Source of the DNA: Seminavis robusta | Lineage: Eukaryota > Bacillariophyta > Bacillariophyceae > Naviculales > Naviculaceae | NCBI GenBank assembly: GCA_903772945.1 | Contig: CAICTM010000418.1 | Span: forward strand, 1 to 64,000 | Direction: 5' to 3' | DNA length: 64,000 nucleotides | Made by a program: the position numbers and the translations under genes | Notes under the pieces: generated by a model | The model's database searches: none | What the model saw: only the letters and a program-made list of their open reading frames with translations | What the model was told of the DNA's origin: nothing | Shown: positions 1-10,700 of the stretch, one piece after another | How positions within the stretch are numbered: position 1 is the first letter of the stretch | Layout: every line of letters begins with the position of its first letter

Positions 1-404
1 AAAAGAGAGAGAGATGTGGAGCACGTCTGAGGGGCCTTTCTGTGTTACAGTGGATGGCAAGCAGGCTTCAGATGTTAATCACCGTACGAGAGTAGCACGT
101 GTATTACACACACTCGCGCACATCGCCGCGATAATCTCAGGGAGAGAGAAGACAGAATTCACTGATCCTGATCATAGTGTGACAGTTCTACATATCACGC
201 GAGCTTTGAATATTCGTTATTTTTTCCTTACCGACCAGATACAACAGGGTAATCTTGTGTCGAGTATTGTCCTACGGACAAAATGATAGGAGATTTTATG
301 TCGAAGCCATTGCAAGGAGCCGCCTTCAAGAAATTCCGTGATCAGATTATGGGATATGCTCCTCCATCCGATTTTTAGGGATGGAGGCAGGAGTGTGTTG
401 AGTC
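1..404 (+). mobile_element. Ty1/copia retrotransposon fossil, 3' end of Pol
   Basis: This is the terminal part of a copia-type Pol polyprotein. Reading the + strand piecewise gives the RNase H end signature NIRYFFLTDQI and then the Pol tail motif SKPLQGAAFKKFRDQIMG, which is characteristic of diatom copia elements. The window edge cuts the element on the left, and no LTR can be delimited. It is a broken fossil with at least two breaks. It lies tail to tail with the unknown gene at 403-1422. The family assignment rests on these two motifs. Confidence 0.8.
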
Positions 405-1422
405 ATGAGTATCCGGGACTGAAATTCGAAATCGACTGGACCACCAAAAGCGATTCCTCACTTTTCTTTTTAGACTGACTTTTAAAATAGCTCCACCATG
501 GCCAAACAGTCTCTCTAGTGTTTAACCAACACATCCAATCATGAGCCTTTCGAACCGTCAAGACGGGATCCAGCTCTGCAACATGGTCATAGGTAGTGTC
601 GTAAAGATCGTAGACCAAATTGTTTCGATTCTCATAGTAGGAGTTGTCCGCCACTAGAATGGTCCAGTCCACAAGTTGCTCCACTGGGCTACTGGGACTG
701 GAAGAATCAGAACCTTGTTTTTCTGAGTTACTTTGGGCAAGAGCTGTCAGATCGCACAAGTTGCCGTGAAGCCGGTTAAAGCATGACATGTCTTCAAAAA
801 AGTCGTCGCATTCTCCACCATAGTTTTCATTGTCCAAGCTCTGCGGGTCGCTGGATTTCTTGAGCCGTTCAAATATGCCTTGGACGACCTTTGGCAAAGA
901 TTTTTCGTCGGGAAAGGTCAATGCCAAGATGTAAAGGGCCACAATAGCCAGAAAATGTTTGTTTTGAATGTATCGATAGGCTTGTTGCTCTGGCGGGTCC
1001 TCTTGAAGAATGGAAGAAAAGTGTGCCATTATGGATTCTGGGTCTTTCCCACGAAGAGGGGTGACATCTGAAATGAGTTTGCGGTTGACAAGAAGATCCA
1101 CAACTCGAGTGGATAACTCTTCCTGAGATGATGTTAGAAACTTCAAGGCCTTCGAGTAAACCTTCATAGTTTCATCCATATTCACGTCGGTAAAGTCAAA
1201 GTGACCCTCACCAAACCGATTGAGGGATTCCGGAACTTCCGGTAGGGTGGATTCCAATAGTGCAAAGTAATCCACTTCGGGATGGTCTTTGTGGTATTTG
1301 CGTAAGGAATCAAGAAAACCTTTTGGACCTCCATCATAATCGTCTCCACTCACTTTCCACAAGGGCGTTGCCTTGGTGAAGAACTCATTGATTTCTTCGG
1401 GAATACTACTTGCACTGGACAT
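403..1422 (-). CDS. Hypothetical protein, 339 aa
   Basis: This is a single-exon reading frame of 339 residues starting MSSASSIPEEINEFF. The frame stays open upstream to 1470, but only through non-ATG codons, so the ATG at 1422 is the likely start. The protein is acidic to neutral and mostly alpha-helical in appearance. It has no clear signal peptide or membrane span and has a Ser-rich patch (SSSPSSP) near residue 240. I do not recognise a family. The C-terminal third is rich in Trp and Tyr (DWMCWLN, WPWWSYF). The stop codon is next to the copia remnant on the other strand, so the 3' end could have been altered by that insertion. Confidence 0.6.
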   Translation of the reverse strand: MSSASSIPEEINEFFTKATPLWKVSGDDYDGGPKGFLDSLRKYHKDHPEVDYFALLESTLPEVPESLNRFGEGHFDFTDVNMDETMKVYSKALKFLTSSQEELSTRVVDLLVNRKLISDVTPLRGKDPESIMAHFSSILQEDPPEQQAYRYIQNKHFLAIVALYILALTFPDEKSLPKVVQGIFERLKKSSDPQSLDNENYGGECDDFFEDMSCFNRLHGNLCDLTALAQSNSEKQGSDSSSPSSPVEQLVDWTILVADNSYYENRNNLVYDLYDTTYDHVAELDPVLTVRKAHDWMCWLNTRETVWPWWSYFKSQSKKKSEESLLVVQSISNFSPGYS

Positions 1423-1470
1423 TCTTGTCGTGATCAGGAGGTTGAGTGGGGCTTTGTTCCTAATACTCAA

Positions 1471-2372
1471 TTGATGTGCGGATTATGAAGACGCTAGCTA
1501 GGCTTCAAGCTGACCACCGGCCGAAAGAGACAAGCTCTTCAATAAGGAACCCCAATCGGGTTGGCGGAGCTGAGCAATAAGTTCAGGAGAGAAGTTCTTT
1601 GGAGCTGAGCAAGTTTTTGGAAAGTCTGCCATGGCACTGTTGCTGGCTGGGGGTGTTTTCCATCGGTACTGGTACCGGTGGGCCAGTTGTTGCGGCTGAG
1701 CAATTAATAATAGATGCGGACCCGAAAGGGTCATCGGCACTGGAAGACCCAAGGACCATTTATTTCACCAGTGCGGGCAACTGGCCGTCGTTTAAAAAAC
1801 GTCACAAGTGGTAGTCTCTGCTACTATTCTGGCTACTAGTATGGTAGATACTAATAGTGGCTAGCTAGTTGATTGAATCATTCATCATGCCCTGCCCTGT
1901 GGACTCACAAAAATTGGATTTGCTTTGGTCTTCTGATGCCTCCCGGTAGCTAGAGTGTCTAGGTTAGCCAGGTAGCTAGAGTGTCTAGGTTAGCCAGCAT
2001 TGCTCTGCCAAGCAACATCGCGGTCGTCGAGGCCACTGATGAGTTGATCAACAGCAACAACTCCAACAAAAGAAGAAATACGAATTCTCCCTCCGGTACG
2101 GTAGACTACCCAGACTACTCGAGCACATATCATACGTTGGAGCCGCCCATTTGCTGGCTGGCTGGCTTGATGACATGAGAGCTTCAAGTCCACTTCCAGT
2201 TCTTGAGGGCGTGAGAAAGTGAGAAAAGAGCTGGCCAATGCCATTGCATATCAAGAATACAATTTCATCGAGTATAGTATCTTCTATGATGTTGCCTTGC
2301 GGTCAGAACTTGCCCGCAAAGTATGCCGCACAAGATCTCACTGTTGCCGATAGCTAGCTAGCTAGACAAAGG
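1471..2372. other. Intergenic, with a 26-bp tandem duplication
   Basis: No convincing gene is visible; short frames on both strands overlap each other and lack codon structure. A 26-bp unit (starts GGTAGCTAGAGTGTC) is duplicated in tandem at 1945-1970 and 1971-1996. The palindromic words TACCGGT (near 1670) and AGCTAGCTAGCTAG (near 2350), seen across the window, also occur here. Confidence 0.5.
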
Positions 2373-3680
2373 TCATAGATTCAATGATGACACCATGGGT
2401 CCTCTTATTGTGAGATAGAGCAAATCCTCAATAGTTGTAGTGCCGGCAAGTCCTGTTGTCGCTTCGTTCTGCTGATGTAGTATCTTTTGCAGACGATTCA
2501 AGAGCAAATGCCAGAGCCCCGGTGAAATTCGTTCGGGAAGAGCCACAGCTTTGATCAATGAGACATCCTTCAATTCCACCATGGCTTTGATGGCATGGTT
2601 CCTGAGAAGTTGCGCTTCGTGATGGCTACTATTTCTTCTTTTTGCTGGACCAATAATAATATCTTCCATCCAGTTTCCTCGCAGATCCAACGTCTGGAGA
2701 TGGTGAATGCGTGGCAGCCAGTGATGGACGAAACGGGAAAAGCCTTCATGAGAGATCTTGTTGTACGCCAAGATGATCGTTTGCAGATAGGAATGGTGGC
2801 TCATGGCACGTGCCAACAAGTCCAAGTCCGTATCGTCCAGGAGATTGTCGGATAAATCTAGAGAGCGCAGCTTTGTGTTGTGTCCCAGTGCCAATGCCAA
2901 CATTTCTATATTCAGTTTGTCTCTATTGCGTCGATGTCGATACGCATGATTGTCCAGACACAGCGATTGAAGGTCGGAACACTGCAACAGCTCCGACAAG
3001 GCGACACTGGTCTCGTGAGCAAATTTGTTTCCCGACAAACTCAATTCTAACAGAGACGGGTGATCCCGAAGCGATTGGACCAGGCGAGCCAATCGGGCAT
3101 CTTCCAGTCCGCATCTTTGCCAGCGGATGGTTTGCAAGTGCCGATTGTGGGATAGAGCACTCGCCAAGGCTTTGTCGTCCGCCTCTTCCCACTGCGTATC
3201 CGCGAGAGTAAGGGTCTGAAGTCTTGTAGAGGAGACTCCCAATCCGGCGGCCAATGCCGCCATGCCTTGTGGAGGCAGCGACGTGTTTGTGATGGTGAGA
3301 TGTTTTAGATTCGATGACGCCAAGGCAGACCCCAAGGCTTGCCAAGTAACCAACCCCTGATTCCGTTCTTGGTCGCCACATAATAATGTTATCTGGTCCA
3401 ACGTCAAGCAGGAACAAGCCGACCCTTCACTCAACAAAATTTTTAGTAGACGACCAATCTTTCCGTCACACGAACAACAGATGGTGGCTTTTTTGTGGCG
3501 CGCCTTGGTCTCTTGGACCGCATCGCAAATTTCATCCGTGATCCAGAGCCCCTTTTTGATCTGCAGCCAGCATTCTTCCTCCGGTTTATTATTGCCTTTC
3601 GTCATCTTTCGAATGACATTCATCGCTTCTTCCTGCGACTTGGAGTCACCTGCAGTATTTCCCTTCTGGTGAGCGGCCAT
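2373..3680 (-). CDS. Leucine-rich repeat protein (ribonuclease-inhibitor type)
   Basis: This is a single-exon protein of about 435 aa. The start at 3680 is chosen because the reverse strand reads ACCATGG there, a good Kozak context; the frame stays open upstream without a better start. The first 110 residues are charged and of unknown fold. From about residue 120 there are RI-like LRRs about 28-30 residues long, with LxxLxLxxN/C cores such as LQTLTLADTQW, LLELSLSGNKF, LRSLDLSDNLL, LQTIILAYNKIS and LQTLDLRGNWM. There is no signal peptide or membrane span, so it is probably an intracellular scaffold of the NLR/RanGAP-like LRR class without a NACHT domain. The partner is unknown. Confidence 0.8.
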   Translation of the reverse strand: MAAHQKGNTAGDSKSQEEAMNVIRKMTKGNNKPEEECWLQIKKGLWITDEICDAVQETKARHKKATICCSCDGKIGRLLKILLSEGSACSCLTLDQITLLCGDQERNQGLVTWQALGSALASSNLKHLTITNTSLPPQGMAALAAGLGVSSTRLQTLTLADTQWEEADDKALASALSHNRHLQTIRWQRCGLEDARLARLVQSLRDHPSLLELSLSGNKFAHETSVALSELLQCSDLQSLCLDNHAYRHRRNRDKLNIEMLALALGHNTKLRSLDLSDNLLDDTDLDLLARAMSHHSYLQTIILAYNKISHEGFSRFVHHWLPRIHHLQTLDLRGNWMEDIIIGPAKRRNSSHHEAQLLRNHAIKAMVELKDVSLIKAVALPERISPGLWHLLLNRLQKILHQQNEATTGLAGTTTIEDLLYLTIRGPMVSSLNL

Positions 3681-4744
3681 GGTGGATTCTATGGATGAAG
3701 GATCGAGAGTGATGATACTTGTTCGTTTTAGGGGATGAATACTCGTAAGAGAAATACTCGTAATGAAGGTACTAGTAGGTGTGCCGCAGTGCCGCATGTT
3801 GCCGCCGTTCGCAGCTCCTTCCGGGCAATGAACCCTTTGCTAACCCTTTGTCAGTCGTGCATCTCGCGATCTTCTTGTCGAGACCCAAAACGGAACAGGA
3901 GTTCAGGTACCGGTATGTGCGACATAGGAGTGCGATGACGCTACCGGTACATGTACAGCGTACCAATACGGAACTGGCACCGATGGCCGAGAAGGACGGT
4001 ACTTGGAGAATGATGGCTTTGGGGTGGATGGAAGCCGTAGGGACCTGGTGAATTCCTGGAGCCAAGACATGTACAAAGGAAACAAGGCCAATGAGTGGAA
4101 CGGGAGAAGGAGGGTGATTTTTGGATGGTTGGAGGGCAGACCAGGCACAGGGCGCTGGACACAAGGAGGGCAAGCAAGGAGCGTGGTTGGGTGGGCGTAA
4201 GACTGGAGGGAGAGGCCAACATCGGGCGCTGTTTGGCCGGTGTGGCTGGTCGTGGCATCTGTGGTCAACGTTCAATGTCCGCGAACCAACCGACTGCCCT
4301 ACTCCGACAATCCAAGCTGTCATGGATTGCTTTGCTTGTGGACAAGGAGACAGATGCTGTTAAAGAACGAAGTCAGTGAGGCCTGCGAAGGTCAAGACCC
4401 GAGTGTATTCAGTATTTGTCATGGCATCATTGCTACAAAATTAGGGCTGCCTGTTGGTGGCAAAAGAGAATGGCAGATGATGTAAATGATCCCTACAAGG
4501 CAATCCTAACCAACTTGAATGCTTTCACAACTCCTTGGTTCCTTGTCTGGCTGCGACAGTGGGTGCCGGTAAGTAGCATATTCCTGGTCTGAACACAAGA
4601 TGTGGCTTCGGGGATTTATACTTTTAAACTTAAAACTAGACAACATGCAAATCACAAGCACACTTCTTATGCAAGCTATGCTACATACATGATCGAAAAC
4701 GATCACTTGGTTCGCTCTTCAGGAGAACACGAGAGACCATCAAA
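3681..4744. other. Intergenic between LRR gene and ABCA gene
   Basis: About 1.06 kb with many overlapping short frames in all registers and no family signal. It presumably holds the promoter of the LRR gene and the 3' UTR of the ABCA gene. TACCGGTA-type palindromes occur near 3908 and 3945. Confidence 0.4.
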
Positions 4745-7700
4745 TTATCCATCCATCCTTCCTTGCTTAAGCCTTTCCGCCTCGGCGGCGTGCATGTTGA
4801 AGACTTGCTCCAAACTAGTTTGGCTGACACCGTAGTCAGAAAGCTTCACTTGCTCCTTGTTCTCTTCGATGCTTTGAAAGATTTTGGCAATGCTAATGCC
4901 CTCCGAGGTGACCTCGAATCGAGCCTTCATGTCTTGCCTCTCACGAAGAATGGCAGAAGGGTACGCCCCCACAATGAACGAGTGGAGATCGCGCATTCTA
5001 ATTTCATTGGTTACAAACGAAGTGAGATCGCTCAAATGGACTCCAGTGGCGGAAGAGCAGTCCTTTAGTGGAAGGGTATGATGCGAACAAGGATTCAGTT
5101 AGTTTCCAAGACAATACACCATTGTGAAGGACGAGCAAACAGAAAGCCTACCTTGAAGACACCATAGCCGTTTGGGTTGGCTTCGTTTAGCATGCTCGAC
5201 AGGTAGTCATCACCTGTCACCTGCTGCAAAGCCGTTTCGGCCTCTTGCAAGTTGAAGAACACTTCATCGTCCGCGCTGGCCTGCTCTTGGTCAACGGCTG
5301 CCCCCTTTGAACGAGCCAAAGTCACAAGATGCACTCGAAAGTCCTCGTCATCTTTGCTTGTTGTGGCCACCTTCAACTCCAACTGGTATCCTGTTTCGCA
5401 AGAGCAGCAAGCAAGGGTTAAAAACAGCAGCTAATTCACCGCACACCGTTTTGCTCAACGTCCGTCCGTTCTCACCCTTTCCAAACTTTGTTTTCAAGTG
5501 CTGGGCAGAACCAAGGCACCGAAGCTTTCCGTTTGCCATGATTCCTGTTTGTTCGAACAATCGATTGCAACAGGCATGAGTGGGGACGATTTAATTCCTT
5601 CAATCGACGCCAGAAGTGTACAGTCAATGCAACAACTTACCAATGCGGGGGCACAAAGCCTACACAAGACAGCAAGGGGAACTCGCGATGGTTAGCCACA
5701 GAATCAGACAGCATGGGATGACGACCTTGTCTTAATGTTGTCTCACCTCACACTCGTCCATGCTATGTGTGGTCAAGATAACGCTGGTCTTCTGTCCACC
5801 TTCAGGCACCTCAGCAGAGACCAAGTCCGACACAAGCTGCCAAATTTCGCGCCTCGCGACCGGGTCGACCCCAGTGGAACACTCGTCGAGAAATCTGAGA
5901 GCAAGGTTGGGGTCAGCCATTTCCTGAAGCATCGGCGTACAAGTATCAAGACCGGGCGACTTACACCAATTGAGGACTTCCGATCGTTGCGCAAGCCAGT
6001 GAAAGCCGCCTTTTCATTCCTCCCGAGTAGTTGGAACTCAAGCGGTCACTGTCCGTCTCGCTCAACCCAACTTGCTTCAGTTTTTCAGCCGCAGCGATTC
6101 TAACGGAGTCACTCGGAATTCCCTGTTCCACCAAGTTAGACTCAGCTAGCTCGAAGAAGGAGAATGGAGCGAATTTGAAAAGATGGACTCACCTTGATAC
6201 TAGCATATAACTCCACATGTTCGCGACCAGTCAAATTGGCAAAGTGTGCTACGAGAAGTGAGTTCGGGAACGTTAGAACGCAACATCGCAGACAGCCACA
6301 GTATACTTCAATGTCGCGTACCATCAAATTGGGGGCAGTAGCCGATCCTGCGCCTTGTTTTCTCTGGTTCCTGTCGAAGACTGAAGCCTGCAAGGGTAGC
6401 ATCACCTTGAGTCGGTGGAAACTCTGCCGTCAGCATTCCCATGGTAGTCGTCTTCCCGGCTATGGTATCACATCAGAAGCGATTCGCGGTCAGGACACAG
6501 TGCACCAAACAATGGATCCTTCAGCAGGTGTACAAACTCACCGCCATTGATTCCTAACAAACCAAAACATTCCCCTGGCGCAATGCCCAAAGACAGCTGG
6601 TTGACAGCAATTTTTCCATTCGGATAAATCTTCGTCAATTCGCTCATTACAATGGCATCTTCGTTCGCTTGACCACCCAGAACGCGCTGCTGCTCGGCAA
6701 TCACATCGTCATCATCCGGGATGGCCGCCACGGCGCTGCGTTCGGAGGATCTTCGGCAGCAGAGGGTTTGCTGAACCCATCCCATAAACTCCGGGTTGGA
6801 CGAAAGAATGTCGATGTAAATGGCAGCAATGAGATAAACAACGCTTTCAACCGCGAGGAAGATGATCTCGATCAGCATGATCTCAGGGTCAAAGGCTGAA
6901 TGCCGCTTTCCGTTGATCAGCTCGAAGCTTTGCCTGTAGATGCCAAAAAGGAGGCCCTTTCCAAGACAGAATGGCGGGAAGAACCTGAAAATCCACTCCA
7001 CAACTTGCGCTGCCGTCACCAGCGAAGACCTATAATCGTAGGGTTGCTGTCCAATCAATCGCAGAATGAAACAGGCTGGCAACCGCAACATGCAAGTTAG
7101 CTCAAAGCAATTCTTGTACCCCCCTTGAATCGAATTCCATCCCTTGCTACGTACTCATGCTTGCCCCCATAGCGATGAGAAAGCCCGACACGATCAACGC
7201 AATGTTGCACAGGCTCGGGCTCTTGAACATGAAGGAAACGCAATAGGAGAAAGCTGCACCAGCTGTGCCAAAGAGCAAGAGAAGTAAAAAGACTCCAGCA
7301 AACATGTTTCCTTCGCTCGTCGTAAGAGAAGATACGTCGAAAGCGAATAGCAGGACAACTGCGAGAGGCCAGAGACGAATAAGAGACGAAGGATTGAACA
7401 CGGAACAAGACTTGACAACATGCAGCAAAGAGCAGGCTTACTTGTGACGCCAAATGGAATGAGATAATTGATCCAGTCCCATAGTAGGGTGGCAAGCCAG
7501 TACGACGCTGGCGTGACACCAGCGACGATCTGAAGATGTTTCGCTTTGGACTCTCTTTCCGCCACTACGAAAGTCGCAAAGCTGAGGAGGGAACATGTTA
7601 GAGAGGGCATCACTCGTATTCTTGTCTGAAAAATCGGAAGGACTCACGCTCCAAGAATGAAAGGGAAGCTCCTATTCGTAGGAGAATGGGCATTGACAGG

Positions 7701-10700
7701 AAGTAAGCAACCAGTGCGAAGTACCAAGACGGCAATTCCTTCGCGGTCGAGAGCACATCAACTTACAGAACAATAAGGAACCACAAGTTCGTTGCATTTG
7801 CAGATTCCTCGAACGTGTTTTCGAGCTCGGTAATGGGCAAAGGGGCAATCGTCGTTGTAATCTTGAATGTGGTTCGTCCAAGGGCTTTCCGTATGATGCC
7901 TTCGTCTGCAAGGGCTTGAAAAAGGGGCTGGCCGACGTCGGTAGTGAGCGTGATATTTCACAACAGCATGGGTGTTCGGAAGGCGACTTTGCAACCACTT
8001 ACCGCGGCATGCAAAGCAGTGAAATTGTAGGCGACAGTGTAACCAATTCCAGTTCCATAGTTGTCGCATTCCGATTCCTCAACGTAGTCGCCAAGGTTGT
8101 TGGAACAATTTTGGGACAGGGTGGCACCGTAAGATTCATTAGATTGCGTGATGCTGCTTGGGTCATGATTCATGAAGATACCCCCGTACTGCGATGCGCC
8201 CTGAACTGAAATACCTTGAGTCAGCGTGAAATTCGAAGCCTAGAAATGCGACAAAGATAGTTAGCAGCGATACTGCTCATCAGGGAACGATCCAAACCGA
8301 ACAACTTCCTTCACTGACCTCCCATATGGATTCGACATCTCCGCCAACACCCTCCGCACCAGCCTGGTCGATATGTGAAACAACCTCCTCTGAATCGCTG
8401 ATGGAACAGGATTCGTTGGCGAGTGTTTCGCCGCCGCAGAAAGAGTATGATTCTCCCGTAACATCTGACTCATAAACAGTGCTGGAACGGGTTGTACAAT
8501 TGCCTGGATTGCAAGTGAAAAACGAGTCGGGAGCGTTGAAGGGTATTGGATTTCTCGGGTCGGCACTGCTATCTTTGTTGTAATCATTCAGATCCAAAAG
8601 CAATGGCTCCATGTTTCGTCCTGGGACAGCGAACTTCAAGACGAGCAGCCCGATCAGGACAAACATACTGGGGAGAATAGTGGTACAGCACCATGCTTTC
8701 TTGTCTCTCTTGAAATTGGCCGCCCTTTTCCTCATGAGTGCTTGCACGTGAGTTCCAAACAACCCGTCGTTTTCAAGGTCCATTCTCGAACGAACACTCT
8801 TCTCATCTTCATCTCCAGCAGCCCCAATGTCCTTGCTGCTAAAGTGCGAGCTCTTGAAGTCGTGCTTGTCTGAGCGATGCAGGAAAAGCGGGGTGTGAGC
8901 TGTACCGGTACAGTATGCTGCCATCATGATATTGCATGTACAGCGCATCACGAGCGTGGGAGGGTTTCCTTCACCTACCTGTTTCTTCCCCCCTTGCAAC
9001 GATCTGGAACACCTCGTCCAGTGTGGTGATGCTGACTCCGTAAGTGCTGATGCTGCCGTTCTGTACGAGCCTATCAAGCTGTTCCAACATGGGCACGAAA
9101 TTCTCAGATGCTCCCAAAGGCAGCTGGAAACTCAATTCTGTGCCGACATTGCTGAGCAACGCTGCGTCCTCTACAGCACCAACGACAATATCCTTGATAG
9201 CTTCTTCCGTTACAGGAACCGCTTGCACGGCGGCCGCAGCAATCGTCGCAACAGCAATAGGTTTTCCATCCACTTCGTCAACATCAATTGATTCGTTCTT
9301 CTTAACATCACCCATATCGCCCACGTCAATTGATTCGTTCTTCTTGAAGACGTCCATATCATCCACGTCAATTTCACGGTCGAATTCATCGTCTTCAGTA
9401 ATCACCATCGGTTCCACAATTGGCGGTTGTGCCAAAGGAAGCTGATGCGTAGGAGTGGTTTCGCTTTTGAACTTTGATCGTTTCTCGATTGTGAGCTGAT
9501 AGCCAACCCCGTAGGTCTTTTTCAGGAACAAGGAGCTTCCACAGCAGCGAAGTCGTCCTTCTGACATGATAGCGATGCGGTCGCCTGAAAGATACAAGAA
9601 CGGCCAGCTCGATCAGTATGCTGCCAACAAAGGCCACAGGCACATGCGTGTATTATTGTTCTTACCGAGAATATCAGCCTCGTCCATGAAATGTCTGTTC
9701 GAGGAGGACGTATTAGCCAGCGCAAAATCACCCAGCTCACAGAAGACAGAACAGCGCTTGGCAGCAAGGGAAACTCACGTAGTCAAAATAATACATCTGT
9801 CGCTCCTGTACTGCCTGATAACGTTCCAAGAAAACCTCCTCGAGAATGGATCCATACCACTGTGCCAAAATTTGCCAGTTAGCAGCGGACTTCTGCAAGT
9901 GTAACATTAGTCATCAAGTTCACTGACCTTGTCGGTTCATCCAGAAACCTAAGGACGCAGACATTCACAGCGTGAGATTACGACTGCTCAAAAGTCGATC
10001 ATCGCAAGGACCGATTGCACGTACACCACTTTCGATCCGCCACAGAAAGCCATTGCAACACTGAGTTTGCGTTTCATCCCTGTGTTGTTGAAGTGGCAAG
10101 AACTGTGAGCATTCGGACCAGCGGCTGCGGAAGCAAAGAATATCAAGCAGGCTCACCACCACTGAGATTTGCGGAGAACGTGTTGCTCTTCTCTTCCAGG
10201 GCTACATCGCGGATGGCTTGATCAACACTGGCCTCGGCTTCCTGATGAGACATCTTCCCGTAGATCCCCTTGACCCTGGAGAAGAATTGAACATGCTCTC
10301 GGACTGTCAACTTTGGAAAGAGGCAGTCATGTTGGAGGCAAATGCCGATGTCATCTCGAATCTGAGACATTTCGGTCCTGATGTCCTTGCCAGCAATAGT
10401 GGCAGTTCCACTCGTGGGTGACAATGCACCAGTAAGCATTCCTATTGTCGTGGTCTTCCCCGCTATAGTAAGAACATCGAGTGCACAGATTCATGTCAGC
10501 AAAGAAGTGTTCACATACGACTAATCATGTCGGGCCTTACCTCCATTGTGCCCCAACAGCGCAGTGATGTGCCCATTGTACATGGAAAGATTGAGACCGT
10601 CGACCGCCAATTTCTCGCCAAAGTCCTTCTTCAAGCTCTTGATCTCTATACTCTGTCCATCTCTGGTCTGTTGTTTGAGCGAATCAGACACTGGTTCGAT

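Noticed and set aside
2810-3417. 133- and 164-codon frames overlapping the LRR gene
   Set aside because: Shadows of the LRR coding frame, which has clear repeat periodicity.
8926-9445. Plus-strand frames rich in Ser/Thr across ABCA exon 11
   Set aside because: Antisense of the acidic linker after NBD1; the minus strand has the ABCA sequence and consistent splice sites.
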